Source: Olivibacter jilunii (GTDB lineage Bacteria; Bacteroidota; Bacteroidia; Sphingobacteriales; Sphingobacteriaceae). From it: a stretch of 64,000 bases of DNA. Shown here in pieces: positions 19,001 to 26,355 of this stretch (the first letter of the stretch is position 1; every line of letters starts with the position of its first letter). A program made the position numbers and the translations under genes. A model generated the notes under the pieces. That model worked only from the letters and a program-made list of their open reading frames with translations, did no database searches and was not told where the DNA came from. The stretch covers positions 1,043,241 to 1,107,240 of the forward strand of contig NZ_LR027848.1 in the NCBI RefSeq assembly GCF_900607235.1, in the 5' to 3' direction.

Positions 19001-20160
19001 ACGAGGATAAAGTTCAGTTCCTGGTAGAAGACAATGGTTGTGGAATACCGCGTGAATATCAGAACGAACTGTTTGAGAAATTTGCGCGACATGCACATGG
19101 ACAACAAAGTGGCTTCGGAATAGGCTTATACCTCTCCAAAAAATTTGCCGAACAACATGTGGGAACGCTGGATTATTTCAATCGGCCTGATGGGGGTAGT
19201 ACCTTTATCCTTTCTTTACCGCGTGGGCGACAGCATTTGCAAGATCGCTTAATTTACGAAGACATCGGTCAGAAATCGATGTTCTTGGAAGAACTTTTGG
19301 AAGAGCCGATCAGTAGACCGCAAATAATAGATTCGTACGCTAAAGGCAAGACAATGGTGCCTACAACTTTAATCACTAAAAAGCCGTTGATGATGATAAT
19401 CGACGATAACCAAGAAATCGTTGATTATCTATATAGGTGCTTTGAACCAAGCTTTTCTTTGATGGTTTTTCATAACGCTAAGGATGCATTGGCAGCTTTG
19501 CCGAGTAAAATAGCTGACATTGTTCTTTGTGATGTGATGATGCCGGATATGGATGGACTTCAGTTTGTAGAGGAGCTGAAAAAAAACAAACTTTGGCATA
19601 AAATTCCTGTGATTTTATTGACTGCAAGTACTTCAGAAGAAAATAAACTTAAAGGTATAGAGTTAGGGGCTGACGATTATGTTAGCAAACCCTTTAATGA
19701 AGTTCATTTGCAGGCAAGAATACAGGCCCTGTTAAAACAAAAAAAGGTAATTGAAGAAACATTTTATGAACAGGTAACTTTGTCAACCCGCATCGGCATT
19801 TCTGAAGAAGAGGTAGCTTTTTTACAACGCTGCGAGGACATTGTTCTCAAACACTTACATCATGAATTTACTATTAAGAGCCTTGCGGCCGAAATAGGGA
19901 TGAGTCATTCGGCACTTTATAAAAAGATTAAGAGTCTGTCAGGACGTACCGCCAATGAGTTTATGCGTCTGATTAAACTAAGAAAAGCAGCGCAAACACT
20001 GTTAAAAGAGGACGTAAATATCAATGAAGTGTCAATAATCGCGGGGTTCAATGATGTAAAGTACTTTCGCGAGCAGTTTCAAAAGGAATTTAGCATGACA
20101 CCTTCTGAATATGTAAGAAAGTATAAAGGATTATTTCAAAAGAAGTATCAAATTAGTTGA
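16090..20160 (+). CDS. Hybrid two-component system regulator (HTCS)
   Basis: A one-protein sensor and regulator of 1356 residues when started at ATG 16090, which gives a clear signal peptide (1-27, ending SLTVNA). An upstream TTG at 16060 is not needed. Order: periplasmic two-bladed propeller repeats (30 to about 650), Y_Y_Y domain (about 690-755), membrane span (about 776-800), HisKA with H838 in SHELRTP, HATPase (NLLTNAFKF, DNGCGIP, GFGIGLYLSKK), receiver with D1148 in CDVMMPD, and an AraC-type HTH near 1265-1350. HTCS proteins bind oligosaccharides in the periplasm and switch on nearby polysaccharide loci. The GH16 locus 3 kb away or the preceding operon could be the target. Confidence 0.93.
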   Translation: MFYFYPSSGKKPVILILLIIVSLTVNAQFKRIGLKEGLSNNSVTTIFQDRYGFMWVGTFDGLNQYDGYQFRTFKNSLDDSLSLPNNRVSAIEEDGAANLWVGTKMGVYRLDKSKWSFFPLFYREENKPINPDRKVTTPINALLKMENGNLLICTAGQGLLLHDPNTNRAKQIPLKCDKQLTYQFHAQAAVMSSKQTVWVFVQNVGLMYYDATKGFLELVDHKVWQANCLVSDKQGSIWIGNNKGLHRLRKSQNNRFIYQHYAAIGSQPVMSLSLDKQGQIWVGSDGGGVFQINPQTEEHQGFFAGDAADNLSSAAVYAIYIDNADRKWIGTLRGGLNILDKTANRFKLVQRNGNHPNALSSNFIISFCEQDRDHVWIGTDGSGISLWNRSTNTFKNFKHDPHNSNSISNNYVVNIIKDDEENLWIATYGGGINKFNLRTRQFKRYRCVNTVYRYEEANVWALYKDSKGGIWAGTLSDGGLYRLNKKGDYFELADHSITNLLTITEDEDGQLWGGTFNSLIKIDLQAKQHVRFPLGSAIRAIKPSGKGKFWLATEGKGLMLFDKVKRSFKTYSESDGLPENAVLNILEDNSNHLWLSTFNGLSEFSPRDNTFRNFFAADGLQSNQFNYNAALKLSTGELLFGGINGFNIFLPETITSLESKAPLRITGIRINNKPIENSDLNTGESGLSEINTLKLPYDRAVLSVDFAALNYSFQDKINYAFYLAGWEDNWNYVGHTRSANYGKLPPGKYVLHIKASDADGQWMPNERLLYIQVSPPWWATWWAYGLYGILFLFTVTGYNRYRKSSLQLKYEVETAKMEKEKEHELNEKKIAFFTHVSHELRTPLTLIINPIRALLTKEKAQNLEILQSVYRNSKRLLSMVDQLLLFKKAESDLDNLKIVQLNTDELCQEIYQCYEQQAKLASIDFFLELPETTEPIYADREKIEVILFNLLTNAFKFTATRGTVTLKLRFHEDKVQFLVEDNGCGIPREYQNELFEKFARHAHGQQSGFGIGLYLSKKFAEQHVGTLDYFNRPDGGSTFILSLPRGRQHLQDRLIYEDIGQKSMFLEELLEEPISRPQIIDSYAKGKTMVPTTLITKKPLMMIIDDNQEIVDYLYRCFEPSFSLMVFHNAKDALAALPSKIADIVLCDVMMPDMDGLQFVEELKKNKLWHKIPVILLTASTSEENKLKGIELGADDYVSKPFNEVHLQARIQALLKQKKVIEETFYEQVTLSTRIGISEEEVAFLQRCEDIVLKHLHHEFTIKSLAAEIGMSHSALYKKIKSLSGRTANEFMRLIKLRKAAQTLLKEDVNINEVSIIAGFNDVKYFREQFQKEFSMTPSEYVRKYKGLFQKKYQIS

Positions 20161-20315
20161 TCGCTATTAAAATCAAATCGACTTCTCCAGTCCGGAGAAG
20201 AACCGGTTCCTCTTGTGTTTACCCTCAGCGGATATTTTGGTTATATACTAACAGTACCCGCTATATAGAAAATGAAAGAAAAGCGAAGAGATAGTAAAGG
20301 AGTAGTGAAGGATAC
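20161..20315. other. HTCS downstream region with stem-loop
   Basis: The 7-bp stem CTTCTCC/GGAGAAG (20182-20188 with 20194-20200, 5-nt loop) is followed at once by the palindrome GAACCGGTTC. No T-run follows, so it is a weak termination candidate for the HTCS transcript. No ORF of note was seen. Confidence 0.4.
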
Positions 20316-20370
20316 GTGGACCTGACGTGGACTAAAGGTGGACTTGACGTGGAGTTCATGTGGATTATTG
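20316..20370. repeat. Five GTGGA copies at exact 11-bp spacing
   Basis: GTGGA begins at 20316, 20327, 20338, 20349 and 20360. Copies one and three also share the following CYTGAC, so a 22-bp unit is visible within the 11-bp rhythm. The array lies between the convergent HTCS and small-protein genes. Spacing of one helical turn puts every copy on the same DNA face. A 76-codon ORF that starts on the first GTG looks spurious. Confidence 0.75.
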
Positions 20371-20473
20371 GATTGTTTTTTTTAAGAGAAAGAAATGATC
20401 ACGGGTTGTATAGAGGTAATGCAAAAATACGAATTGATTTAATATTTCGGAATTTTACTACCGGAAGTCAAGC

Positions 20474-20504
20474 AAAAAAGCTAACGGCATTTACACCGTT
20501 GGCT
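20474..20504 (-). terminator. Rho-independent terminator of the small Lys-rich gene
   Basis: A 9-bp stem (20479-20487 with 20496-20504, one G-U pair) with an 8-nt loop. On the minus strand it is followed by six T. It lies 35 bp past the stop of the small secreted-protein gene. Confidence 0.8.
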
Positions 20505-20538
20505 CTTATGAACAAGCATTATCTGTTTATTTACCAAA

Positions 20539-20751
20539 TTATTTGACCTCTTTTTTTGCGGTAGCTGTTTGCACGACGGCTGAGGTTTTACTTTCTCCTT
20601 TTAACGCATGGCTTTTACGATGCTTTTTTACACCTTCACCTTTTTTTTGAACTTCAGTTTTAGCTGATACTGTTTCTTTTTTAACATTTTGTTGTGCGAA
20701 TGCGCCGAAAGTTGATGCAACTAATGCAAGCGCTAAAATTGTTTTTTTCAT
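20539..20751 (-). CDS. Small Lys-rich secreted protein, function unknown
   Basis: A 70-residue protein with a textbook signal peptide (MKKTILALALVASTFGAFAQ, cleavage after about residue 19). The roughly 50-residue mature part is very rich in Lys, Thr, Ser and Val (KKETVSAKTEVQKKGEGVKKHRKSH) with no cysteine. It looks disordered and strongly basic. Its 5' leader can form a long-range stem (CGGAAGC 20774-20780 with GCTTCCG 20810-20816), and it has its own terminator. It lies directly downstream of a two-component system on the same strand. I do not recognise a named family; short basic periplasmic proteins of this type are common in sphingobacteria. Confidence 0.75.
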   Translation of the reverse strand: MKKTILALALVASTFGAFAQQNVKKETVSAKTEVQKKGEGVKKHRKSHALKGESKTSAVVQTATAKKEVK

Positions 20752-20872
20752 GGTATTTATCTTTTTAATACATCGGAAGCTTTTGACGGCTCTTTCAATT
20801 TATGTCTTTGCTTCCGTTGTTTTGTTATACCAAAGTTGAGAAGTTAACATGAAGATTTGATGAAGATGAAAT

Positions 20873-22195
20873 TCAATGACGTGTAATAGGTATATGCAAT
20901 GCAATAGTGGTCCCTTCGTGAAGAATACTGGAAGCCTGGATATCCATCGTGTGGAAAGCAGCGATACTTTTGGCAATCGCCAGCCCTAAGCCATGCCCTT
21001 CTTCCTGTGAAGTACTGAAACGTTCATAGCGATTAAATATGTGTTGTAATGTTTCCGCTGTCATGCCAATTCCAGAATCCTCAAAGAAAAGAACGAGATG
21101 GTCGTTTTTTATCTCGTTGTAGACACGAATTGTGCCATGCTGTTGGTTATATTTTATGGCATTTTTGATGAGGTTGGCAAAAAGAATGTGAATCAGTGTT
21201 GAATTTCCGATGATATTGAGCTTCGGCGATAATTGGTTGTGTAATTGGACCTCTTTATTAGCCAGTAAATCGTCCATCTCAACTCGAATCTCTTCAATCA
21301 AGTTTGTGAGATCGATTTTCTCGAATTTTTCGTATTGTCCATTGTCAATCTTCGCAATCAAAAGTAGATCTTTTATGGTTCTTTTTAAAAATGCGAGCGT
21401 CATTAACGAATCACTTATTTTCTGAACGGCTGAAGTGGATAGACTTTCATCGTTAAGCATATTTTCAAATCGGCTACTTAAGGTACTGATCGGAGTAAGT
21501 AGTTCATGTGAAACATTTGAAGTGAATTGCTTTTCGACATCCAACTGTCGACTTACTTTTTCCATTAGTTGCATCAGGCTTCTATCTAACAGTAGGAAAT
21601 CTTCTGTACTTGTTTTCTCGGGAATATAGCTAAACTGTAAGGGATCGTTAATTTTATTCAGCTTCTTTTCGACAATATTATAAAATGGTTGTAGCAATTT
21701 ATTAGTAAAAGATATATCAATGATTAAGGTTATGATGATGGAGATAAGAAGTGCTAAGCAGGTAAATAACCAGATATTTTTCTCCAATTTACTTAACACA
21801 ACCGTAGTTTCGCCTATTTCCAGGCGATAATTGTTTTGATGAAATCTAAAATAGTAAGTATAAATGAGGTAAGGTTGTGTTTCCCCCTCTATTTCGCGCG
21901 TTTGTTTGATGAAATTACCATGGTTGTTTTTAACGAGTTGCTTAATGGGAGTTAGAATAATAAACTCTTCCTTTAAAATGTTATAGTCGGTAAAGTTGGC
22001 TTGGCTTTGAATAAGGTGGTCGATCTGTTCCTGCGTAAGTCCATGCATGAATTTCTTGCGCTTGTCTACGAGGCGCTGCTGCAAATGATGATTCGAAATG
22101 CTATCCGTAAAAAGGTAAATAACAAAACTGAACACCAAGATGATGATTACCTTGGTAAGTGAATTATATAGCGCTATTTTATTGGAAAGTTTCAT
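20873..22195 (-). CDS. Sensor histidine kinase of a classical two-component system
   Basis: A 440-residue inner-membrane kinase from ATG 22195; a TTG 12 bp upstream is also in frame. Two membrane spans (about 13-33 and 141-162) flank a periplasmic region of about 105 residues. Then comes HisKA with H230 in NVSHELLTPISTL, and an HATPase with LIKNAIKYN, EDSGIGM and GHGLGLAIAKS. The periplasmic part has no recognised fold. The gene follows its response regulator by 17 bp, an RR-HK operon order usual for OmpR-type pairs. The signal is unknown; the small secreted protein downstream is a candidate target. Confidence 0.9.
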   Translation of the reverse strand: MKLSNKIALYNSLTKVIIILVFSFVIYLFTDSISNHHLQQRLVDKRKKFMHGLTQEQIDHLIQSQANFTDYNILKEEFIILTPIKQLVKNNHGNFIKQTREIEGETQPYLIYTYYFRFHQNNYRLEIGETTVVLSKLEKNIWLFTCLALLISIIITLIIDISFTNKLLQPFYNIVEKKLNKINDPLQFSYIPEKTSTEDFLLLDRSLMQLMEKVSRQLDVEKQFTSNVSHELLTPISTLSSRFENMLNDESLSTSAVQKISDSLMTLAFLKRTIKDLLLIAKIDNGQYEKFEKIDLTNLIEEIRVEMDDLLANKEVQLHNQLSPKLNIIGNSTLIHILFANLIKNAIKYNQQHGTIRVYNEIKNDHLVLFFEDSGIGMTAETLQHIFNRYERFSTSQEEGHGLGLAIAKSIAAFHTMDIQASSILHEGTTIALHIPITRH

Positions 22196-22212
22196 AAGCG
22201 ACGCCAAATAGG

Positions 22213-22893
22213 TTACAATTTAACTCGGTAGCCAACCCCGCGAACGGTTTCGAGCCAATCGACCTCGGCATGTTGTTGTAGTTTTTTACGTAAGTTCTTT
22301 ATATGAACATCTACAAAATTGGAGTCAACATAAGCATCGTAGAGATCACCCCATATATGTTCTGTGAGACTCATCCTCGCCACTACTTTGTTTTTGTTCA
22401 ACACTAAATAAGCAAGTATATCATATTCTTTTTTGGTGAGATTTAATACCACATTCCCGTAACAGAAGGTCCTTTGCTGTATATTTAACGAAAAGTCACG
22501 TACGGGAATGTTATTATCGTTCACCTGATGTTTCCTGCGTATAATTGCATGAATCCTAGCGCGCAATTCCGGCAACGAGAATGGTTTAGGCAAATAGTCA
22601 TCTGCTCCCAGCTCTAAGCCTGCTATGCGATCGTCAATAGCCCCTCTGGCCGAAAGAACAATCACTGCATCCCTTCTGTCTTTGAATTTTTTTAGCTCGT
22701 TTATTATGTCCAAACCGTTGCCATCCGGTAGTGTAATATCCAATAAAATGAAATCATAGGTGCTTTCTGTTATTTTTTCCAATGCAGAGCTTTTTTTCCA
22801 TGCATGGTCGATTACGCATCCCTCTTCTGTAAACAGAAATTCAGCCACTTCGAGCGCAAGGTCTTTCTGATCTTCAACAATAAGGATTTTCAT
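22213..22893 (-). CDS. OmpR/PhoB-family response regulator
   Basis: A 226-residue DNA-binding response regulator. The receiver domain covers about 1-118, with phospho-acceptor D52 in LLDITLPDG, the acidic pocket in VEDQKD, and K103 in LPKPF. The C-terminal winged helix covers about 128-225, with LTKKEYDILAYLV and the WLETVRGVGYRVKL end typical of OmpR/PhoB. It is the first gene of the TCS operon and is divergent from susC at 23114, with 220 bp between. It could therefore act on that promoter as well as its own. Confidence 0.92.
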   Translation of the reverse strand: MKILIVEDQKDLALEVAEFLFTEEGCVIDHAWKKSSALEKITESTYDFILLDITLPDGNGLDIINELKKFKDRRDAVIVLSARGAIDDRIAGLELGADDYLPKPFSLPELRARIHAIIRRKHQVNDNNIPVRDFSLNIQQRTFCYGNVVLNLTKKEYDILAYLVLNKNKVVARMSLTEHIWGDLYDAYVDSNFVDVHIKNLRKKLQQHAEVDWLETVRGVGYRVKL

Positions 22894-22948
22894 GTTTATC
22901 CAATAAACACATTTATGAACGCTTTGTCTTTATATTAAAATATTAAAG

Positions 22949-22956
22949 CAAAGTTA
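22949..22956 (-). promoter_or_regulatory. Candidate -7 element for the two-component operon
   Basis: Read on the minus strand this is TAACTTTG, a match to TAnnTTTG. It would give a leader of about 49 nt before the regulator ATG at 22893. A TTTAG lies roughly 17 bp further upstream. No equally good element was found for the divergent susC. Confidence 0.5.
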
Positions 22957-23113
22957 ATACTATTTTACCCCCTAAACTATCATATTTTGCCACCCCTGCC
23001 ATCCGTAAAAATCTTTCATAATTGCATACGATAGATGATGTCAACGACTAAACCATATGGCCATCAGCTATTGAAATCAACCAACAACATTATGGAACGT
23101 ATTTTTTTAAATT

Positions 23114-26100
23114 ATGAGCAAATCTAGGACCTATTGTTTCCAATATGGAAGTTTATTATTCATTTTTCTTCTGCTGGCGAATGTACAGCTGGTAGCAGCT
23201 CAAAATGTTCAAGTTACAGGCCTTGTAAAAGATAGCCGGGGGCCTGTTGCTGGGGTATCTATAAGAGAGCAGCGTAACGGAAAGGCTTTGGGGCAAACAG
23301 GAGATCAGGGAACCTTTAAAATTGAGGCCACGGAGGGCGCGGTTTTGATTTTTTCATGTATCGGCTATAAATCGAAAGAAATAGGCCTTAGTACATTGGC
23401 ACCAACCCGCCAGGGGAACTACAATGTAAACGTGGAGTTATTGCCCGACGATGCTAATGATTTGGATGAAGTGGTTGTAGTTGGTTTCGGAACGCAGAAG
23501 AAAGTGAACCTCACAGGCGCCGTGGGAATTGTCAGCGCTAAAGATTTGGAAGCGCGGCCTGTACAGAATGTTACACAGGCACTTCAAGGAGTTCTACCTG
23601 GGTTAAATATCTCTACACAAGGATTAGGTGGAACCTTGAATGCAGGTAGAAGCGTTAATGTAAGAGGGACGGGTACAATTAGCGGTTTTTCGTCTGGAAG
23701 CCCCCTAGTGCTGATTGATGGGTCGGAAGGGGCTTTAGATGCCTTGAATCCGCAAGATATAGAGAGTATATCGGTATTAAAAGATGCCGCCTCTTCTGCA
23801 GTATACGGCTCAAGGGCACCCTTTGGAGTTATTTTGGTAACGACAAAAAAAGGAGCTTCCGGAAAAGCTAGGGTAAACTATAACAATAGTTTCCGCTGGA
23901 GCACCCCTGTATTGCTGTTAAAAATGATGAATTCGTATGAGTTTGCTACTTATAGGAATGACGCTGATTATAATGGTGGAGGAAGTGGCCAGAAATTTAG
24001 CCCAACGGTGGTTCAAAAGATGAAGGACTATATAGATGGGCTTTTGGATCCAAGCGACGTAGCTGTAGCCAGACCCGACGGTAAATGGGATTATGATAAT
24101 ACTTACGGAAATGTAGACTGGATGAGGGAATATTATCGCGACTGGGCGCCTGCGAATGAACATAATCTGAGTATCAGCGGAGGCTCTGATAAATGGACTT
24201 ATTATTTGTCGGGTAATTACCTTAACCAAGGAGGTTTTATGCGCTATGGAACAGATAAGTTTAATCGCTATGGAGTTACTGCGAAGATAAGTGGACAATT
24301 ACGCGATAATCTTAATGTCGAGTACATGAGTCGATTAATTCGAACGAATTATGGGCGGCCCACCAGCATGACCGATGGGTTCTATGATAACGTTATGCGC
24401 AGAGCTAGACCTAATCGGGCGCTTTATGATCCAAATGGATTTTATATGTCGGATATCAATTATGTAGATGCCTTACAAAATGGTGGTAGGCGTACGGATG
24501 AGCAAGATTATATAACACAACAGCTGAAAATGACCTATACGCCTATAAAAGATTTAAATATTATAGGCGAACTGAATTATAGGACAGAAACGCAATTTGT
24601 TCATGAAGACGCATTTAAAGTGTATTCACGTAATGCTGACGGAGTAGGTCAATATGTTTCTTTACTTAGTCCCGCGAATGATTATGTTTATGAATATGCC
24701 CGAAAACTGTATTTCTTCAATCCCAATCTATATGCAAATTATACAAAAAGTATAAATGACCATAACGTTAAATTGATGATGGGTTTTCAATCTGAATGGA
24801 CAAGAACAAAGAATTTTAACGCCCAAAGAATGGACTTGATCACTACAGAATTGCCGGTATTGGGATTAACCGGTAATCCTGTTCCTACTGTGGGAGGTGG
24901 CTTGGATAAATGGTCAACGGCGGGCTTTTTTGGGCGTATTAACTACGATTATAAAGGCAGATACTTACTAGAAGGTAATCTGCGATACGATGGATCTTCA
25001 CGTTTCAGAAGAGATGCACGATGGAATTGGTTTCCTTCTGTTTCAGCAGGATGGAATATCGCGCAGGAAGATTTCTTTCGTTCCGTTACTAATACCGTGC
25101 AAATGCTGAAGCTTCGTGCTTCTTATGGTAAGTTGGGTAATCAAAATACATTGGATAATTGGAATCCAGCATATTATCCTACTTATCAAACTATTCCAAC
25201 AGGTACAGCAAATGGTAATTGGTTAGTAGACGGTGCTAGGCCAAATACGTCGGGTGCGCCGGGCTTAATCAGTACCTCCTTAACATGGGAGAAGATTCGG
25301 AATTGGAACTTTGGTTTGGATTGGCAGCTCTTGAACGGTCGATTAAGTGGCTCGTTCGATTATTATATGCGTTATACAGATGATGGTCTCGGTCGGGGTC
25401 AAACCTTACCAGCTACGCTGGGAACAAGTGTTCCACTAGTTAACAATATCGATATCGTTACAAAAGGTTTTGAATTTACGTTGGCGTGGGATGATAAGAT
25501 TGGAGAGGTTTCCTATGGAGCAAGATTAAATCTTTCCGATTCAAGAACGAAGGTTCTCAACTTCTATAATCTAACCAATGACATTGGATCATATATTGCC
25601 GGACAATACATTAATAATATATGGGGATATCATACCATTGGTATTGCCAGAACCAAAGAAGAAATGGATGCCCATTTAGCTTCCCTTCCAAATGGAGGTC
25701 AAAATGCCATTTCGGGCGGGGCTTGGGAAGCTGGAGATATTATGTATGCCGATCTTAATGGCGATGGAAAAGTGGATGGAGGCGCTAACTCTTTGGCAAA
25801 TCCGGGTGATAGAACCATTATCGGAAATTCTACTCCCCGCTATGCAATCGGAGTGAATTTCAATGCTAGTTGGAAGGGGTTTGATGCAAGTATGTTCTGG
25901 CAAGGTATTCTAAAAAGAGATTGGGCGCCATCGGGCATGGTATTTTGGGGTACCACCGGTGCCGGCGATTTTTGGTCAACGGCCTTGAAGGACCATTTAG
26001 ATTATTTCCGTGCCGACCCAAATCACCCACTTGGCCAAAATCTCGACTCCTATTATCCGAGACCATTATTTAGCGGGAAAAACCAACAGGTACAAACCGG

Positions 26101-26344
26101 GTATCTACTAGATGCTTCCTACATTAGGCTCAAAAACTTCCAGCTTGGCTACACCTTGCCTAATACTTTAACCAGAAACATAAAAATGTCTAATGTTCGC
26201 TTATTTGTTTCAGGCGAAAACCTATTGACATTTACTAAGCTCAATGATACACTTGATCCGGAATCAATAGGGATAGGACGTCAAGGAGGAACAGTATATC
26301 CTTTACAAAAGGTGTTCGCCTTTGGGATTAACGCAAATTTTTAA
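23114..26344 (+). CDS. SusC/RagA-family TonB-linked outer-membrane protein
   Basis: A 1076-residue TonB-dependent transporter with a signal peptide (about 1-29, ending QLVAAQ). It has an N-terminal carboxypeptidase-D-like domain (VQVTGLVKDSRGPVAGVSI), a plug starting at DEVVVVGFGTQKKVNLTGAVG, and a C-terminal barrel ending AFGINANF. No STN domain precedes the CarboxypepD domain, so signalling through FecR is not expected. It pairs with the SusD lipoprotein 11 bp downstream and a GH16 enzyme. The complex should import beta-glucan oligosaccharides made by that enzyme. Family assignment is certain; the glycan is inferred. Confidence 0.95.
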   Translation: MSKSRTYCFQYGSLLFIFLLLANVQLVAAQNVQVTGLVKDSRGPVAGVSIREQRNGKALGQTGDQGTFKIEATEGAVLIFSCIGYKSKEIGLSTLAPTRQGNYNVNVELLPDDANDLDEVVVVGFGTQKKVNLTGAVGIVSAKDLEARPVQNVTQALQGVLPGLNISTQGLGGTLNAGRSVNVRGTGTISGFSSGSPLVLIDGSEGALDALNPQDIESISVLKDAASSAVYGSRAPFGVILVTTKKGASGKARVNYNNSFRWSTPVLLLKMMNSYEFATYRNDADYNGGGSGQKFSPTVVQKMKDYIDGLLDPSDVAVARPDGKWDYDNTYGNVDWMREYYRDWAPANEHNLSISGGSDKWTYYLSGNYLNQGGFMRYGTDKFNRYGVTAKISGQLRDNLNVEYMSRLIRTNYGRPTSMTDGFYDNVMRRARPNRALYDPNGFYMSDINYVDALQNGGRRTDEQDYITQQLKMTYTPIKDLNIIGELNYRTETQFVHEDAFKVYSRNADGVGQYVSLLSPANDYVYEYARKLYFFNPNLYANYTKSINDHNVKLMMGFQSEWTRTKNFNAQRMDLITTELPVLGLTGNPVPTVGGGLDKWSTAGFFGRINYDYKGRYLLEGNLRYDGSSRFRRDARWNWFPSVSAGWNIAQEDFFRSVTNTVQMLKLRASYGKLGNQNTLDNWNPAYYPTYQTIPTGTANGNWLVDGARPNTSGAPGLISTSLTWEKIRNWNFGLDWQLLNGRLSGSFDYYMRYTDDGLGRGQTLPATLGTSVPLVNNIDIVTKGFEFTLAWDDKIGEVSYGARLNLSDSRTKVLNFYNLTNDIGSYIAGQYINNIWGYHTIGIARTKEEMDAHLASLPNGGQNAISGGAWEAGDIMYADLNGDGKVDGGANSLANPGDRTIIGNSTPRYAIGVNFNASWKGFDASMFWQGILKRDWAPSGMVFWGTTGAGDFWSTALKDHLDYFRADPNHPLGQNLDSYYPRPLFSGKNQQVQTGYLLDASYIRLKNFQLGYTLPNTLTRNIKMSNVRLFVSGENLLTFTKLNDTLDPESIGIGRQGGTVYPLQKVFAFGINANF

Positions 26345-26355
26345 GTTAAACAAGC

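Noticed and set aside
20316-20546. 76-codon plus-strand ORF over the GTGGA array
   Set aside because: It starts on a repeat GTG, has no family resemblance, and runs through the terminator of the convergent gene. It is better read as non-coding.
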